This document shows, one piece after another, positions 50,466 to 59,508 of a stretch of DNA of 64,000 nt (its first letter is position 1; every line of letters begins with the position of its first letter). The stretch spans positions 2,912,501 through 2,976,500 of the forward strand of contig NZ_CP087952.1 in assembly GCF_028752835.1 (NCBI RefSeq), in the 5' to 3' direction. The position numbers and the translations under genes are program-made. Source of the DNA: Desulfosarcina sp. BuS5. GTDB taxonomy: Bacteria > Desulfobacterota > Desulfobacteria > Desulfobacterales > BuS5. Under the pieces are notes generated by a model. That model saw only the letters and a list, made by a program, of their open reading frames with translations, was not told the DNA's origin and ran no database searches.

Positions 50466-51257
50466 TTACAGAGCCCAACCAGAGGATAAACTATTAATAT
50501 CCATATCGCCTCTGATTCCGAATCTTGTAAGTGCGAAATCATATTTTACAGGATCTTCCGGGGAAATTTTTCTAAAACCTTCGGTGATTTCCATGGCTGT
50601 TTTCATATTTGCCTGTTTCCGTGACGTAAAGCCCAACATCATCCCGATTTTATGCATATGGGTATCTACTGGATTAATCAGTTTTGATTTGTCAATTTTT
50701 TTCCATCCTCCTGGATCAACTCTGTCCCTTCGCACCATCCATCTAAGAAAAAGGTTCATACGTTTGCAGGCACTCCCTTTTTTCGGGCGGGCGATAAGAT
50801 GACCAGGATTATTGCCCGATGAAGTAAGTTCGTCCACAAAAACAATCATTGCAAAAAAAATGTTTTCATGGTCATGTGACACTCCTGCCGCAAAACATTC
50901 ATTCAGGGAACCATACCGGGCGATAACATTTTTTGCACCATAAAGAAGTGCCGCAAGATTTTTGCCGTCAGCAAACCTGTGTTTGAATTGTTTAAATCTT
51001 TGTAAAAGAAATTTTTTATCAGAATTTTGTAAAAAAAGATAAGGTGATTCATTCATTGTACCCAGCACGGAAGAAACACTTTTTAAAATCTGAGCGACTC
51101 TTCCATATGCAAGGGCAGATGCTATAAGGCCTGCGATTTCCCTGTCCCTGATATCCTGATAAGAATAAAGGAATTCAAGAGGATCAGGATGAACAAAACT
51201 GCGCCTGTTGTATTGGTTGTATATACTGTCAAGTTTTGTTTTTTTTGTACACTTCAT
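50466..51257 (-). CDS. TIGR02757-family (DUF2400) protein
   Basis: Conserved protein of 263 residues. Recognisable segments are FVHPDPLEFLYSYQDIRDREIAGLIASALAYGRV, PKKGSACKRMNLFLRWMVRRD and PVDTHMHKIGMMLGF; the latter resembles the HhH-containing signature of DNA glycosylase-type folds. No enzyme activity has been shown for the family, to my knowledge. It appears chromosomal and marks the left boundary of the integron region. Confidence 0.88.
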   Translation of the reverse strand: MKCTKKTKLDSIYNQYNRRSFVHPDPLEFLYSYQDIRDREIAGLIASALAYGRVAQILKSVSSVLGTMNESPYLFLQNSDKKFLLQRFKQFKHRFADGKNLAALLYGAKNVIARYGSLNECFAAGVSHDHENIFFAMIVFVDELTSSGNNPGHLIARPKKGSACKRMNLFLRWMVRRDRVDPGGWKKIDKSKLINPVDTHMHKIGMMLGFTSRKQANMKTAMEITEGFRKISPEDPVKYDFALTRFGIRGDMDINSLSSGWAL

Positions 51258-51336
51258 AATTTTACGTATTGTTTTTTTATCAGGAAAACAATAATAACAA
51301 AAATCATATTTAGTAAAGTGGACCCAAAGTAGTCTC

Positions 51337-51437
51337 TGATATGATCATAATGTCCTGTCGTAGACTTCCACGGACCAGAAGTCGTGTGCGGGCACGTTCG
51401 CTGGAACGGTGAGTTTGTAGGCTTTCCCGCCATCTAA
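51337..51437 (-). pseudogene. Fragment of a DUF1214/DUF1254-family gene
   Basis: On the minus strand, just beyond the last attC core, about 33 codons read LDGGKAYKLTVPANVPAHDF then WSVEVYDRTL before a stop, similar to the conserved end of DUF1254/DUF1214 proteins. The gene's remainder is missing on both sides. It suggests that the array's distal end was joined to, or inserted in, a broken gene. The rest of 51258-51336 shows nothing recognisable. Confidence 0.55.
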
Positions 51438-51508
51438 CGTACGCATCACCAGCGGCCCACCCAAACTTGCCGCTTCAGCGCCGCTGCGCTTTTTGCGTCG
51501 GCTTCCAG

Positions 51509-53771
51509 GTAGGAGCATCGGTTACCCGACGCCCCCCCTACAGATCCGTACGTGAAGATTTCCCTCATACGGTTCCTCGGTTCAAATCCTTTTTACCGGA
51601 TTATCAACCAAACAGGAGACACCCCGTTTGGCGTATAACTTTGCAGCCCTTACGGCATCAAATATTATGGACTATTCTGGGTAATGGCAGTGGGTATGTT
51701 GTGCGCAAGTCCTCGAACATTACTTCGCCCTTGTGACTTCTTCGGCTTAACCATCGACGCCATGCTTTCTCAGTATATTCAAACACAACTTCCAGCGCTT
51801 TGTAGTTACTTATTACACCAAAGTACTGGTAAAAACCTCGCAGTTTACTGCAAAGAATCTCATACTGCTCGACCATTGGCTTATGACGGTTATCCTTGCA
51901 CCATATCCATATTCTCTTCATAAAACGGCTTGAACGCTTTCTTGCCGTCTTTTTCTTTATTACCATGTACCCTTTTAATGATTTTGACCAGTAAAATGTA
52001 AACCCTAAAAAATCAAACGTCCCGTTTCCCTTTCCGCTAATGCGTTTGGAAAATCGAATCAGTTTTGTCTTTTCCGGGTGAAGTGACAGCTCGAACTGTT
52101 CGAACCGCCTGGGTAATACATCCATGACACGCAATGCGTCTTTTTCATACTCGAACCCGAGGATGAAATCATCCGCCCAGCGTATGATGGAGCATCTCCC
52201 TTTCATCCGGGGGATCACTTCTTTCACGTACCAGTCATCTAAAACATAATGAAGAAAGATATTACTGAGCACAGGGGAAATTACTCCTCCCTGTGGAGTG
52301 CCCGTTTCAGAGTACGTCAGGTTGCCTTCCTCCATTACGCCTGCATTCAACCACTTCCCTATCAGGCGAATCATTCCGCCGTCACTTACTCTCCGACGTA
52401 TCATGTCTTTAAGTAACTCGTGATTAATATTGTCAAATAGTCCTGTAATATCTGCGCTTACTATCCAGCTGATATTCTGCTTCAAGCATTGCTCACGTAA
52501 ATCTTTGATTGCCATGTGTTGGCTCCGACCTTTTCTGAATGCATGGGAAAAATTGTAAAAATTCCTGTCAAATATGACATTCAATATGGCTGCTGCTGCT
52601 TTCTGGACAATTTTATCCTCAAGTACAGGTATGCCAATTGGACGCTTTTTCCCTCCTTCCTTGTCTATCCAGATACGCTTTACAGGAGACGCAACGTACT
52701 GTCCTCTCCGCAGTCGTTCATACAGATTATAGAGGTTTTGATCAAGATTTTCGGCATACTCCTTTGCCGTAACCTTGTCCACTCCTGCAGATTCGCTTTT
52801 CCGAATTTTACGAAAGGATTGTTTCAGTAAATCAAAGTCTATCCGATGGACTACTGATGTAAATACCAGTTCATGATTATTTTGAGCAAGCAGCTCGATT
52901 TTGATAAGGGATGACCCACCTGTTAACACCGGTGGTTGTCCCCATTCTATCGGTCTGGAATTGCAAGCGACCGTTCTTGCAATTTCTCGGCTTTTTGTTG
53001 ATATGGTTTGTGACCTCTGTGTATCTCCCATAATTCCTGCCAAAAAAAACGTTATACCCTGCTTCACCTTCCCTGCAGTGGGTCGCTTGGGCATCACTTC
53101 CCCACCTTTCCGATCAAGATAGTTCAATTCTTAATCATCGGTACTATGATCTGCTAAGACTTCCGAATGTTTATCTCAGGTTCGTTCGCTCTTCGCTATC
53201 CTCCCCTGATACCTTGTATCGCCCATCTTTTAATGTTTGTGTTTCTGCCAATGGCAGACTCGTTGCAAGGCGGGACATTCCTATGCAACGCCGGGATTTC
53301 GCTTGCGCTGGATTTCCTGTTACCGTTCTTTTTACCCAAGGAAACATCCGGGTCTCCCAAGTTCCCGAGCTACCCCTTTGAGTACATGCCCTGGTCTAAG
53401 ACCCCGGTGGTGTCCTGAATACTTGCCTTAGCATATTCAGGACTGCTGCCTTCCGCTGTCTCCAAAGCGTCGGCTTTTTCCTGCAAGCAGGATTATCACA
53501 ATGACCACAACCATACATTTTTCGGGGCTCAATACAGAGCCTGCAATCTTGCTCCGTCCAGCTCCAGACTCCCGTTACCGGGTTTACCTGTGGACTTCGC
53601 TACTGACCTGCTGGTTAGTCTTTAGTCAGGTGGGACTATCTTAACATCAATGCCAAAGCAAGCCCTGCAGAGATGAAGGAAACAATTTGTTTCCCGAGCA
53701 CCCACTTGGTAACAATATCGAGTTTTAAAGACCTTGTGTCTTATCCCAACGATTCGGATTTATCTTGGCAC
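51509..53771 (-). mobile_element. Group IIC intron, copy 1
   Basis: Self-splicing retroelement of about 2,263 bases on the minus strand, from GTGCCAAG (5' end near 53771) to CTAC (3' end near 51509). Near the 3' end, at about 51541-51577, lies a domain V-like hairpin with the GGAACCGTATGAGG stem and a GAAA loop, then a domain VI-like stem with a C-rich run. It carries one reverse transcriptase gene without an endonuclease domain. Class C is assigned on the short domain V, lack of endonuclease and attC location. The exact 3' border is uncertain by about 6 bases because CTGGAA also follows all three copies. Confidence 0.88.
51658..53094 (-). CDS. ltrA: Group II intron reverse transcriptase/maturase, copy 1
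   Basis: Intron-encoded protein of 478 residues. Reverse transcriptase motifs include RPIGIPVLEDKIVQ, SADITGLFDNINHELL, TPQGGVISPVLSNIFLHYVLD and the catalytic centre as WADD in IIRWADDFILGF (near residue 306). The C-terminal maturase domain X holds RGFYQYFGVISNY. No HNH endonuclease follows, as usual in class C. The protein helps splicing and copies the intron into new sites. The ATG at 53094 follows a GGTGGGGAAG stretch and is preferred to the TTG at 53127. Confidence 0.94.
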   Translation of the reverse strand: MPKRPTAGKVKQGITFFLAGIMGDTQRSQTISTKSREIARTVACNSRPIEWGQPPVLTGGSSLIKIELLAQNNHELVFTSVVHRIDFDLLKQSFRKIRKSESAGVDKVTAKEYAENLDQNLYNLYERLRRGQYVASPVKRIWIDKEGGKKRPIGIPVLEDKIVQKAAAAILNVIFDRNFYNFSHAFRKGRSQHMAIKDLREQCLKQNISWIVSADITGLFDNINHELLKDMIRRRVSDGGMIRLIGKWLNAGVMEEGNLTYSETGTPQGGVISPVLSNIFLHYVLDDWYVKEVIPRMKGRCSIIRWADDFILGFEYEKDALRVMDVLPRRFEQFELSLHPEKTKLIRFSKRISGKGNGTFDFLGFTFYWSKSLKGYMVIKKKTARKRSSRFMKRIWIWCKDNRHKPMVEQYEILCSKLRGFYQYFGVISNYKALEVVFEYTEKAWRRWLSRRSHKGEVMFEDLRTTYPLPLPRIVHNI

Positions 53772-54307
53772 GAGAAGTGTTTTGTTGTAAACCCCTGCAT
53801 AGTTGCGACAACCTACTTTTTGTAAAGCAGCCGGATTTGAGAAAGCGTAATTAAACGCTTGCAAATAATACAAAGTTGGCGAACTCACCGTTGTTTGCCG
53901 GCGCTTGCAGCATAACCAGTTAAAACAATAAGCAACGCCTTGAGAAATAGTCACAGAAAACGAGACGAGATCCAACCGGATGCTGGAATAATGACAATAA
54001 AAACAACGATTGCCAAAGCGTAAACCGCTGTTTGCGGCATTCTGCAACAATGATTGTTGATGCGATGCTGACTTTACCAAAAAAGCCGCAAAAAGCAAGG
54101 CGAGATGTCGCCGAGTACCGAAACAGTGAAACCTGTAAAATGCTTGCCGAAGCTGACGTTCAAAAAAGTAACAAGAAACGCCGGCAAAAACGATAACCGG
54201 CAGATACCGGCAACGGTTGTTAGCAAAACAGACAGTGAAAAATAAAAATCAAAATTAAGCCTGCGATAAGGTTTACAACGCCAAGGATGAGCTGACACAA
54301 AAGCCAC
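53760..54307 (-). pseudogene. Repeated cassette ORF of unknown function, copy 1, frameshifted
   Basis: A region closely similar to 57271-57859. In this copy the frame with NVSFGKHFTGFTVSVLGDIS stops at 54074 because of one extra base in the CGGC stretch near 54090; the equivalent frame in copy 2 runs on. An overlapping frame (53760-54098) is also open. Residues are rich in F, L, S and R and show no family I recognise. Whether either frame is translated is unclear; the sequence itself is conserved as a cassette body between attC 2 and attC 1. Confidence 0.35.
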
Positions 54308-54372
54308 CTAATACTTTGAATTTACAAAAATTGGCTCGGCTTTTGTGGTCAGCTCAATCCTTTTGTTCTGGC
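54271..54372 (-). other. attC-like site 2, intact, after the toxin-antitoxin cassette
   Basis: Minus-strand reading starts with GCCAGAAC (54365-54372) and ends with GTTGTAAAC (54271-54279). The arms GGATTGAGCTGACCACAAAA and TTTTGTGTCAGCTCATCC pair almost perfectly; the 5' arm has two extra bases, the asymmetry that defines attC orientation. It begins 8 bases after the toxin stop. Orientation is therefore minus, with the genes. Confidence 0.8.
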
Positions 54373-54379
54373 TATTGCG

Positions 54380-54670
54380 CTATCCAAGTCGCTGCCTTAT
54401 CCACAGTGGATCACGCCTAGCATCTAAAACAGCTATCACGGTGACAACGTCTCCATCGACGCGGTAGTAGATGCAAAACGGAAATCGCTTTGAAAGTGAC
54501 CGGTAGAGGCCGTATTCTATTGCATGAATTCCACCGTAGTATGCCAGTGACTCGATGTCGGCAATCAAGCAACTCCGGAAATAGTCTCCAAGACCGGGGG
54601 ATTGCCGCTCATAAAACCAGTAACCCTCAATGAGGTCTTCCTCGGCATCTGATGAAATATCGACAATCAT
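54380..54670 (-). CDS. ParE/RelE-type toxin
   Basis: Small toxin of 96 residues of the ParE/RelE superfamily. It has the family pattern: MIVDISSDAEEDLIEGYWFYE at the start, RSLSKRFPFCIYYRVDGDVVTVIAVLDARRDP near the end. RelE members cleave ribosomal mRNA and ParE members block gyrase; which applies here cannot be read. The ATG at 54670 overlaps the antitoxin stop (ATGA), which decides this start over an upstream in-frame ATG. The pair forms one integron cassette, a frequent type that stabilises arrays. Confidence 0.9.
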   Translation of the reverse strand: MIVDISSDAEEDLIEGYWFYERQSPGLGDYFRSCLIADIESLAYYGGIHAIEYGLYRSLSKRFPFCIYYRVDGDVVTVIAVLDARRDPLWIRQRLG

Positions 54671-54886
54671 CGACCCACTTCCAGCAGGCGGGTCTTTGCT
54701 TCGCTCCACGGTGACACAGTCGCTCGGCCGTCTTTGAGACGTCGCTTTCGGGTCTCAAGTACCTCGCGATGCCACTCCGGCGACCGTACATCGCCTGATT
54801 TGTCGCAAAGACTGTTCCATACGCTCTCCAGCAAGCGGATTTTTTCGGAAACAGACAGGGTCTCAAGTGGTATTTCGATGGGCATA
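54667..54886 (-). CDS. Antitoxin of the addiction-module (TIGR02574) family
   Basis: Antitoxin of 72 residues: LSVSEKIRLLESVWNSLCD at the N-terminus and SPEWHREVLETRKRRLKDG in the middle match the 'putative addiction module component' family paired with ParE-type toxins. GAAGGAGAG lies just upstream of the ATG at 54886, choosing it over 54903. The TGA stop overlaps the toxin ATG. The cassette core (GTTCTGG) is about 40 bases upstream, so any promoter must lie within that short leader or come from outside. Confidence 0.88.
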
Positions 54887-55037
54887 AAGCTCTCCTTCGT
54901 CAATCATTATAGTTTAGCGGCCAGAACGATGAACTCACCGGCCGCCAACATGCGGGGCAAGACCTTCCGCAAACGACAACATTTATGCGGAAGAGAGCGT
55001 TTAAAAAAAAACACCGCTGTTGGCGGTCGGGTTCCAG

Positions 55038-57301
55038 GTAGGAGCATCGGTTACCCGACGCCCCCCCCTACAGACCCGTACGTGAAGATTTCCCTCATAC
55101 GGTTCCTCGGTTCAAATCCTTTTTACCGGATTATCAACCAAACAGGCGACACCCCGTTTGGCGTATAACTTTGCAGCCCTTACGGCATCAAATATTATGG
55201 ACTATTCTGGGTAATGGCAGTGGGTATGTTGTGCGCAAGTCCTCGAACATTACTTCGCCCTTGTGACTTCTTCGGCTTAACCATCGACGCCATGCTTTCT
55301 CAGTATATTCAAACACAACTTCCAGCACTTTGTAGTTACTTATTACTCCAAAGTACTGGTAAAAACCTCGCAGTTTACTGCAAAGAATCTCATACTGCTC
55401 GGCCATTGGCTTATGACGGTTATCCTTGCACCATATCCATATTCTCTTCATAAAACGGCTTGAACGCTTTCTTGCCGTCTTTTTCTTTATTACCATGTAC
55501 CCTTTTAATGATTTTGACCAGTAAAATGTAAACCCTAAAAAATCAAACGTCCCGTTTCCCTTTCCGCTAATGCGTTTGGAAAATCGAATCAGTTTTGTCT
55601 TTTCCGGGTGAAGTGACAGCTCGAACTGTTCGAACCGCCTGGGTAATACATCCATGACACGCAATGCGTCTTTTTCATACTCGAACCCGAGGATGAAATC
55701 ATCCGCCCAGCGTATGATGGAGCATCTCCCTTTCATCCGGGGGATCACTTCTTTCACGTACCAGTCATCTAAAACATAATGAAGAAAGATATTACTGAGC
55801 ACAGGGGAAATTACTCCTCCCTGTGGAGTGCCCGTTTCAGAGTACGTCAGGTTGCCTTCCTCCATTACGCCTGCATTCAACCACTTCCCTATCAGGCGAA
55901 TCATTCCGCCGTCACTTACTCTCCGACGTATCATGTCTTTAAGTAACTCGTGATTAATATTGTCAAATAGTCCTGTAATATCTGCGCTTACTATCCAGCT
56001 GATATTCTGCTTCAAGCATTGCTCACGTAAATCTTTGATTGCCATGTGTTGGCTCCGACCTTTTCTGAATGCATGGGAAAAATTGTAAAAATTCCTGTCA
56101 AATATGACATTCAATATGGCTGCTGCTGCTTTCTGGACAATTTTATCCTCAAGTACAGGTATGCCAATTGGACGCTTTTCCCCTCCTTCCTTGTCTATCC
56201 AGATACGCTTTACAGGAGACGCAACGTACTGTCCTCTCCGCAGTCGTTCATACAGATTATAGAGGTTTTGATCAAGATTTTCGGCATACTCCTTTGCCGT
56301 AACCTTGTCCACTCCTGCAGATTCGCTTTTCCGAATTTTACGAAAGGATTGTTTCAGTAAATCAAAGTCTATCCGATGGACTACTGATGTAAATACCAGT
56401 TCATGATTATTTTGAGCAAGCAGCTCGATTTTGATAAGGGATGACCCACCTGTTAATACCGGTGGTTGTCCCCATTCTATCGGTCTGGAATTGCAAGCGA
56501 CCGTTCTTGCAATTTCTCGGCTTTTTGTTGATATGGTTTGTGACCTCTGTGTATCTCCCATAATTCCTGCCAAAAAAAACGTTATACCCTGCTTCACCTT
56601 CCCTGCAGTGGGTCGCTTGGGCATCACTTCCCCACCTTTCCGATCAAGATAGTTCAATTCTTAATCATCGGTACTATGATCTGCTAAGACTTCCGAATGT
56701 TTATCTCAGGTTCGTTCGCTCTTCGCTATCCTCCCCTGATACCTTGTATCGCCCGTCTTTTAATGTTTGTGTTTCTGCCAATGGCAGACTCGTTGCAAGG
56801 CGGGACATTCCTATGCAACGCCGGGATTTCGCTTGCGCTGGATTTCCTGTTACCGTTCTTTTTACCCAAGGAAACATCCGGGTCTCCCAAGTTCCCGAGC
56901 TACCCCTTTGAGTACATGCCCTGGTCTAAGACCCCGGTGGTGTCCTGAATACTTGCCTTAGCATATTCAGGACTGCTGCCTTCCGCTGTCTCCAAAGCGT
57001 CGGCTTTTTCCTGCAAGCAGGATTATCACAATGACCACAACCATACATTTTTCGGGGCTCAATACAGAGCCTGCAATCTTGCTCCGTCCAGCTCCAGACT
57101 CCCGTTACCGGGTTTACCTGTGGACTTCGCTACTGACCTGCTGGTTAGTCTTTAGTCAGGTGGGACTATCTTAACATCAATGCCAGAGCAAGCCCTGCAG
57201 AGATGAAGGAAACAAACCGTTTCCCGAGCACCCACTTGGTAACAATATCGAGTTTCAAAGACCTTGTGTCTTATCCCAACGATTCGGATTTATCTTGGCA
57301 C
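55038..57301 (-). mobile_element. Group IIC intron, copy 2
   Basis: Same element as copy 1, about 2,264 bases, with a few dozen substitutions or fewer along its length and one extra C in the domain VI run. Ends are GTGCCAAG near 57301 and CTAC near 55038. It is closer to copy 3 than to copy 1 in the differences noticed (for example ACTCCA versus ACACCA and GCCAGAGC versus GCCAAAGC). The 5' flank is again the repeated cassette; the 3' flank is an attC half shared with copy 3. Confidence 0.88.
55188..56624 (-). CDS. ltrA: Group II intron reverse transcriptase/maturase, copy 2
   Basis: Full-length 478-residue protein, same domains as copy 1: reverse transcriptase motifs with WADD at the active site, maturase domain X, no endonuclease. 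It differs from copy 1 by a handful of residues (for example GGEKRP for GGKKRP, HKPMAEQ for HKPMVEQ, NYKVLE for NYKALE). Intact, so it could supply protein in trans to copy 3. Confidence 0.94.
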   Translation of the reverse strand: MPKRPTAGKVKQGITFFLAGIMGDTQRSQTISTKSREIARTVACNSRPIEWGQPPVLTGGSSLIKIELLAQNNHELVFTSVVHRIDFDLLKQSFRKIRKSESAGVDKVTAKEYAENLDQNLYNLYERLRRGQYVASPVKRIWIDKEGGEKRPIGIPVLEDKIVQKAAAAILNVIFDRNFYNFSHAFRKGRSQHMAIKDLREQCLKQNISWIVSADITGLFDNINHELLKDMIRRRVSDGGMIRLIGKWLNAGVMEEGNLTYSETGTPQGGVISPVLSNIFLHYVLDDWYVKEVIPRMKGRCSIIRWADDFILGFEYEKDALRVMDVLPRRFEQFELSLHPEKTKLIRFSKRISGKGNGTFDFLGFTFYWSKSLKGYMVIKKKTARKRSSRFMKRIWIWCKDNRHKPMAEQYEILCSKLRGFYQYFGVISNYKVLEVVFEYTEKAWRRWLSRRSHKGEVMFEDLRTTYPLPLPRIVHNI

Positions 57302-57859
57302 GAGAAGCGTCTGGTTGTAAACCCCTGCCGGTTGCGACAACCTGCTTTTTGTAAAGCAGCCGGATTTGAGAAAACGTAATTAAACATTTGCAAATAATAC
57401 AAAGTTGGCGAACTCACCGTTGTTTGCCGGCGCTTGCAGCATAACCAATTAAAACAATAAGCAACGCCTTGAGAAATAGTCACAGAAAACGAGACGAGAT
57501 GCAACCGGATGCTGGAATAATGAAAATAAAAAAAACGATTGCCAAAGCGTAAACCGCTGTTTGCGGCATTCTGCAACAATGATTGTTGATGCGATGCTGA
57601 CTTTACCAAAAAATCGCAAAAAACAAGACGAGATGTCGCCGAGTACCGAAACAGTGAAACCTGTAAAATGCTTGCCGAAGCTGACATTCAAAAAAACAAT
57701 AAGAAGCGCCGGCAAAAGCGATAACCGGCAAATGCCGACAACGGCTGTTAGCAAAACAGACAGTGAAAAATAAAACTCAAAATTAAGCCTGAGAGAAGGT
57801 TTACGTTGCAAATCAGCGGCGCGTCTTTTTGCGTCCGCTGCATTTGCCTTGTTATACAT
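57271..57859 (-). CDS. Repeated cassette ORF of unknown function, copy 2
   Basis: Frame 57449-57859 encodes 136 residues including LNVSFGKHFTGFTVSVLGDISSCFLR, FGKVSIASTIIVAECRKQRFTLWQSFF and FSRRCLLF; an overlapping frame (57271-57687) is open too. I do not recognise the family. Its first codons lie within the Fic attC, so the true start may be later. The sequence is about as conserved outside the frame as within it when compared with copy 1, so the coding claim is weak. It is the body of the cassette before attC 3. Confidence 0.35.
57798..57859 (-). other. attC-like site 4, short, after the Fic cassette
   Basis: Minus-strand core ATGTATAAC (57851-57859), arms GCAAATGCAGCGG and CCGCTGATTTGC with one extra G in the 5' arm, then CGTAAACC where GTTRRRY is expected. 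It starts 29 bases after the fic stop. The missing TT at the crossover point suggests it may be inactive. Confidence 0.65.
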
Positions 57860-57887
57860 TTATGACATCCTTCTTTTCCGCAGCTCG

Positions 57888-59360
57888 CTATAGTTCACTT
57901 GCAATTTGAGCCATAGTTAATGTAACTGCATTTCTTATAAAAGCTGCTATGTTTTTTTCTTTCGTTGTTATCTCTCCAGTTAGCGAAATAACATGCGGTT
58001 TGATTTCTAAGGGAAGGGCTTCGTCTATTCGATCATGACTCTCATAAGGTACTAAAAATTCAAGAAATGCCCCAATAGCTAATGTACTATCTTCATAGCC
58101 ATAGTGGTGGATAGTAATACAAAGTTGATATTTTTTATTGTCAGCCAATTCAATTCGAAAAGTCAGCCACCCCTTTGGAAAATTCCTGTTAAAATAGTAC
58201 TCGTGTTTTTTAGCATATTTAATTATTTGACCGTAGTAATAATCTTGTCTCTTATCCTCATTTGGGGAACATTGCTCAATTGTAATGGTAGCATTTCCAT
58301 TGAGCCTGGCACTAAGTTGATCAGAAATCAAATTCAAGTGTTTGAGGCAAAAGTTGAAAACATGGTTTCTGGCTCTATTAAGCTGAGCCTCTCTTTCAAC
58401 AACCTTTCTCTTCTGCCAATTGTCAATTTTGCCTGAAAATATATCTATTACTTCATCAAATGATGAGCTATAAACCTCTTTTATATTTAGAGCCTTTTCA
58501 ATATGTCTTTTTTGAACTTCGGAAAAATAGTCTATCAGAGGTTGAAATTCTTGTTCATCAGCCTTTTCCAAAGCATCAATATATTTAGCTTTAGCCTCTT
58601 CTCTTAGAACAGTAAAAGGAAACAGGCCATGTTTAATCAAAATTAAACTTGCAAGTAGTCTTGCAATACGCCCATTGCCATCCTGAAATGGATGAATTGT
58701 AGTAAATGCATGGTGAAACCAAGTGGCACAAATTAAATAATGGATATTTTTATTCTCGGCATCATTGTAAATAGAAATCAGATTCTCCATTTCAACCTGA
58801 ACATGTTCAGGGGGACAGTACAAAATTTTAGTTCCATCTCCACGAGTTGGATTGTTTTCAAGAATTTTGAAAGCACCTTTTCTTAAATTTACTTTAGTTT
58901 TACTACCAAATTGGTCTCTTCCTTCTGCATATTCCTGGTTGCGAGTTACAAGTGAGTGAAGTTCTTTTATAAAGCCAATTGTTAAATCTCTATTTTCTTT
59001 AACCACATCAAAGACAAAATCAACGGCATCAAGGTGGTCGGATAAATGAGAAATTAATTTTGGAACCGGAACGTTTGTGTCATTATGACTAATATATGAT
59101 TCAACGAAACCTTTTTTTATGAATGTTTCAGTTATACCTTTTTCAAGATCGTACATTCGTTCTACAATCCCGGTCTCAATGGCATGTTCACGTTTGAGTT
59201 CGGTAATAAACTCCTGATATTCTTTTGAATTTTTTTGAAGAATTTCTCTTCTGGCAAACCATGAGGGAGATATATCATCAATCGTAGAAGTATCACATTC
59301 AAGCCATTTTTGATTAAGTTTTATATTTTCCCACAGCCTGTGTATTTTTTGTTCTACCAT
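57888..59360 (-). CDS. Fic-domain protein
   Basis: Protein of 490 residues with a Fic core: HPFQDGNGRIAR (near residue 225-236) carries the catalytic His and the phosphate-binding anion hole. The N-terminal segment HAIETGIVERMYDLEKG lies where inhibitory helices sit in class II Fic proteins. The C-terminal 190 residues are unassigned. Fic enzymes usually transfer AMP to a target protein. The ATG at 59360 with GGAG 6 bases upstream is chosen over one at 59384. It fills a cassette bounded by attC 5 and attC 4, large for a cassette gene. Confidence 0.9.
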   Translation of the reverse strand: MVEQKIHRLWENIKLNQKWLECDTSTIDDISPSWFARREILQKNSKEYQEFITELKREHAIETGIVERMYDLEKGITETFIKKGFVESYISHNDTNVPVPKLISHLSDHLDAVDFVFDVVKENRDLTIGFIKELHSLVTRNQEYAEGRDQFGSKTKVNLRKGAFKILENNPTRGDGTKILYCPPEHVQVEMENLISIYNDAENKNIHYLICATWFHHAFTTIHPFQDGNGRIARLLASLILIKHGLFPFTVLREEAKAKYIDALEKADEQEFQPLIDYFSEVQKRHIEKALNIKEVYSSSFDEVIDIFSGKIDNWQKRKVVEREAQLNRARNHVFNFCLKHLNLISDQLSARLNGNATITIEQCSPNEDKRQDYYYGQIIKYAKKHEYYFNRNFPKGWLTFRIELADNKKYQLCITIHHYGYEDSTLAIGAFLEFLVPYESHDRIDEALPLEIKPHVISLTGEITTKEKNIAAFIRNAVTLTMAQIASEL

Positions 59361-59508
59361 TTTTACTCCAATTTTAATAAACAATCACGATTGTATAACG
59401 ATGAACTCACCGGCCGCCAACATGCGGGGCAAGACCTTACGCAAACGACAACATTTATGCGGAAGAGAGCGTTTAAAAAAAGCGCCGCGGTTGGCGGTCG
59501 GGTTCCAG

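Larger units (their letters stand above)
51432..53792 (-). other. attC-like site 1, interrupted by intron 1
   Basis: Minus-strand R''-type core GTTTACAAC at 53784-53792; GTTRRRY-type core GTTAGAT at 51432-51438, with intron 1 between. The two halves do not pair well with each other outside the cores, unlike sites 2 and 4, so the site may be chimeric. It marks the distal end of the array. Confidence 0.5.
54921..57322 (-). other. attC-like site 3, interrupted by intron 2
   Basis: Minus-strand cores GTTTACAAC (57314-57322) and GTTCTGG (54921-54927) flank intron 2 and a 108-base 3' half (54930-55037) containing GGTGAGTTCATC, GGCGGCCGGTG and their partial inverse GAACCCGACCGCC. The 3' half is almost identical to that of site 5. 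Confidence 0.6.

Noticed and set aside
51684-53122. Plus-strand frames inside the introns (for example 51684-51923, 52516-52830), repeated in all three copies
   Set aside because: They are antisense shadows of the reverse transcriptase gene; their repetition only reflects the repeated introns.
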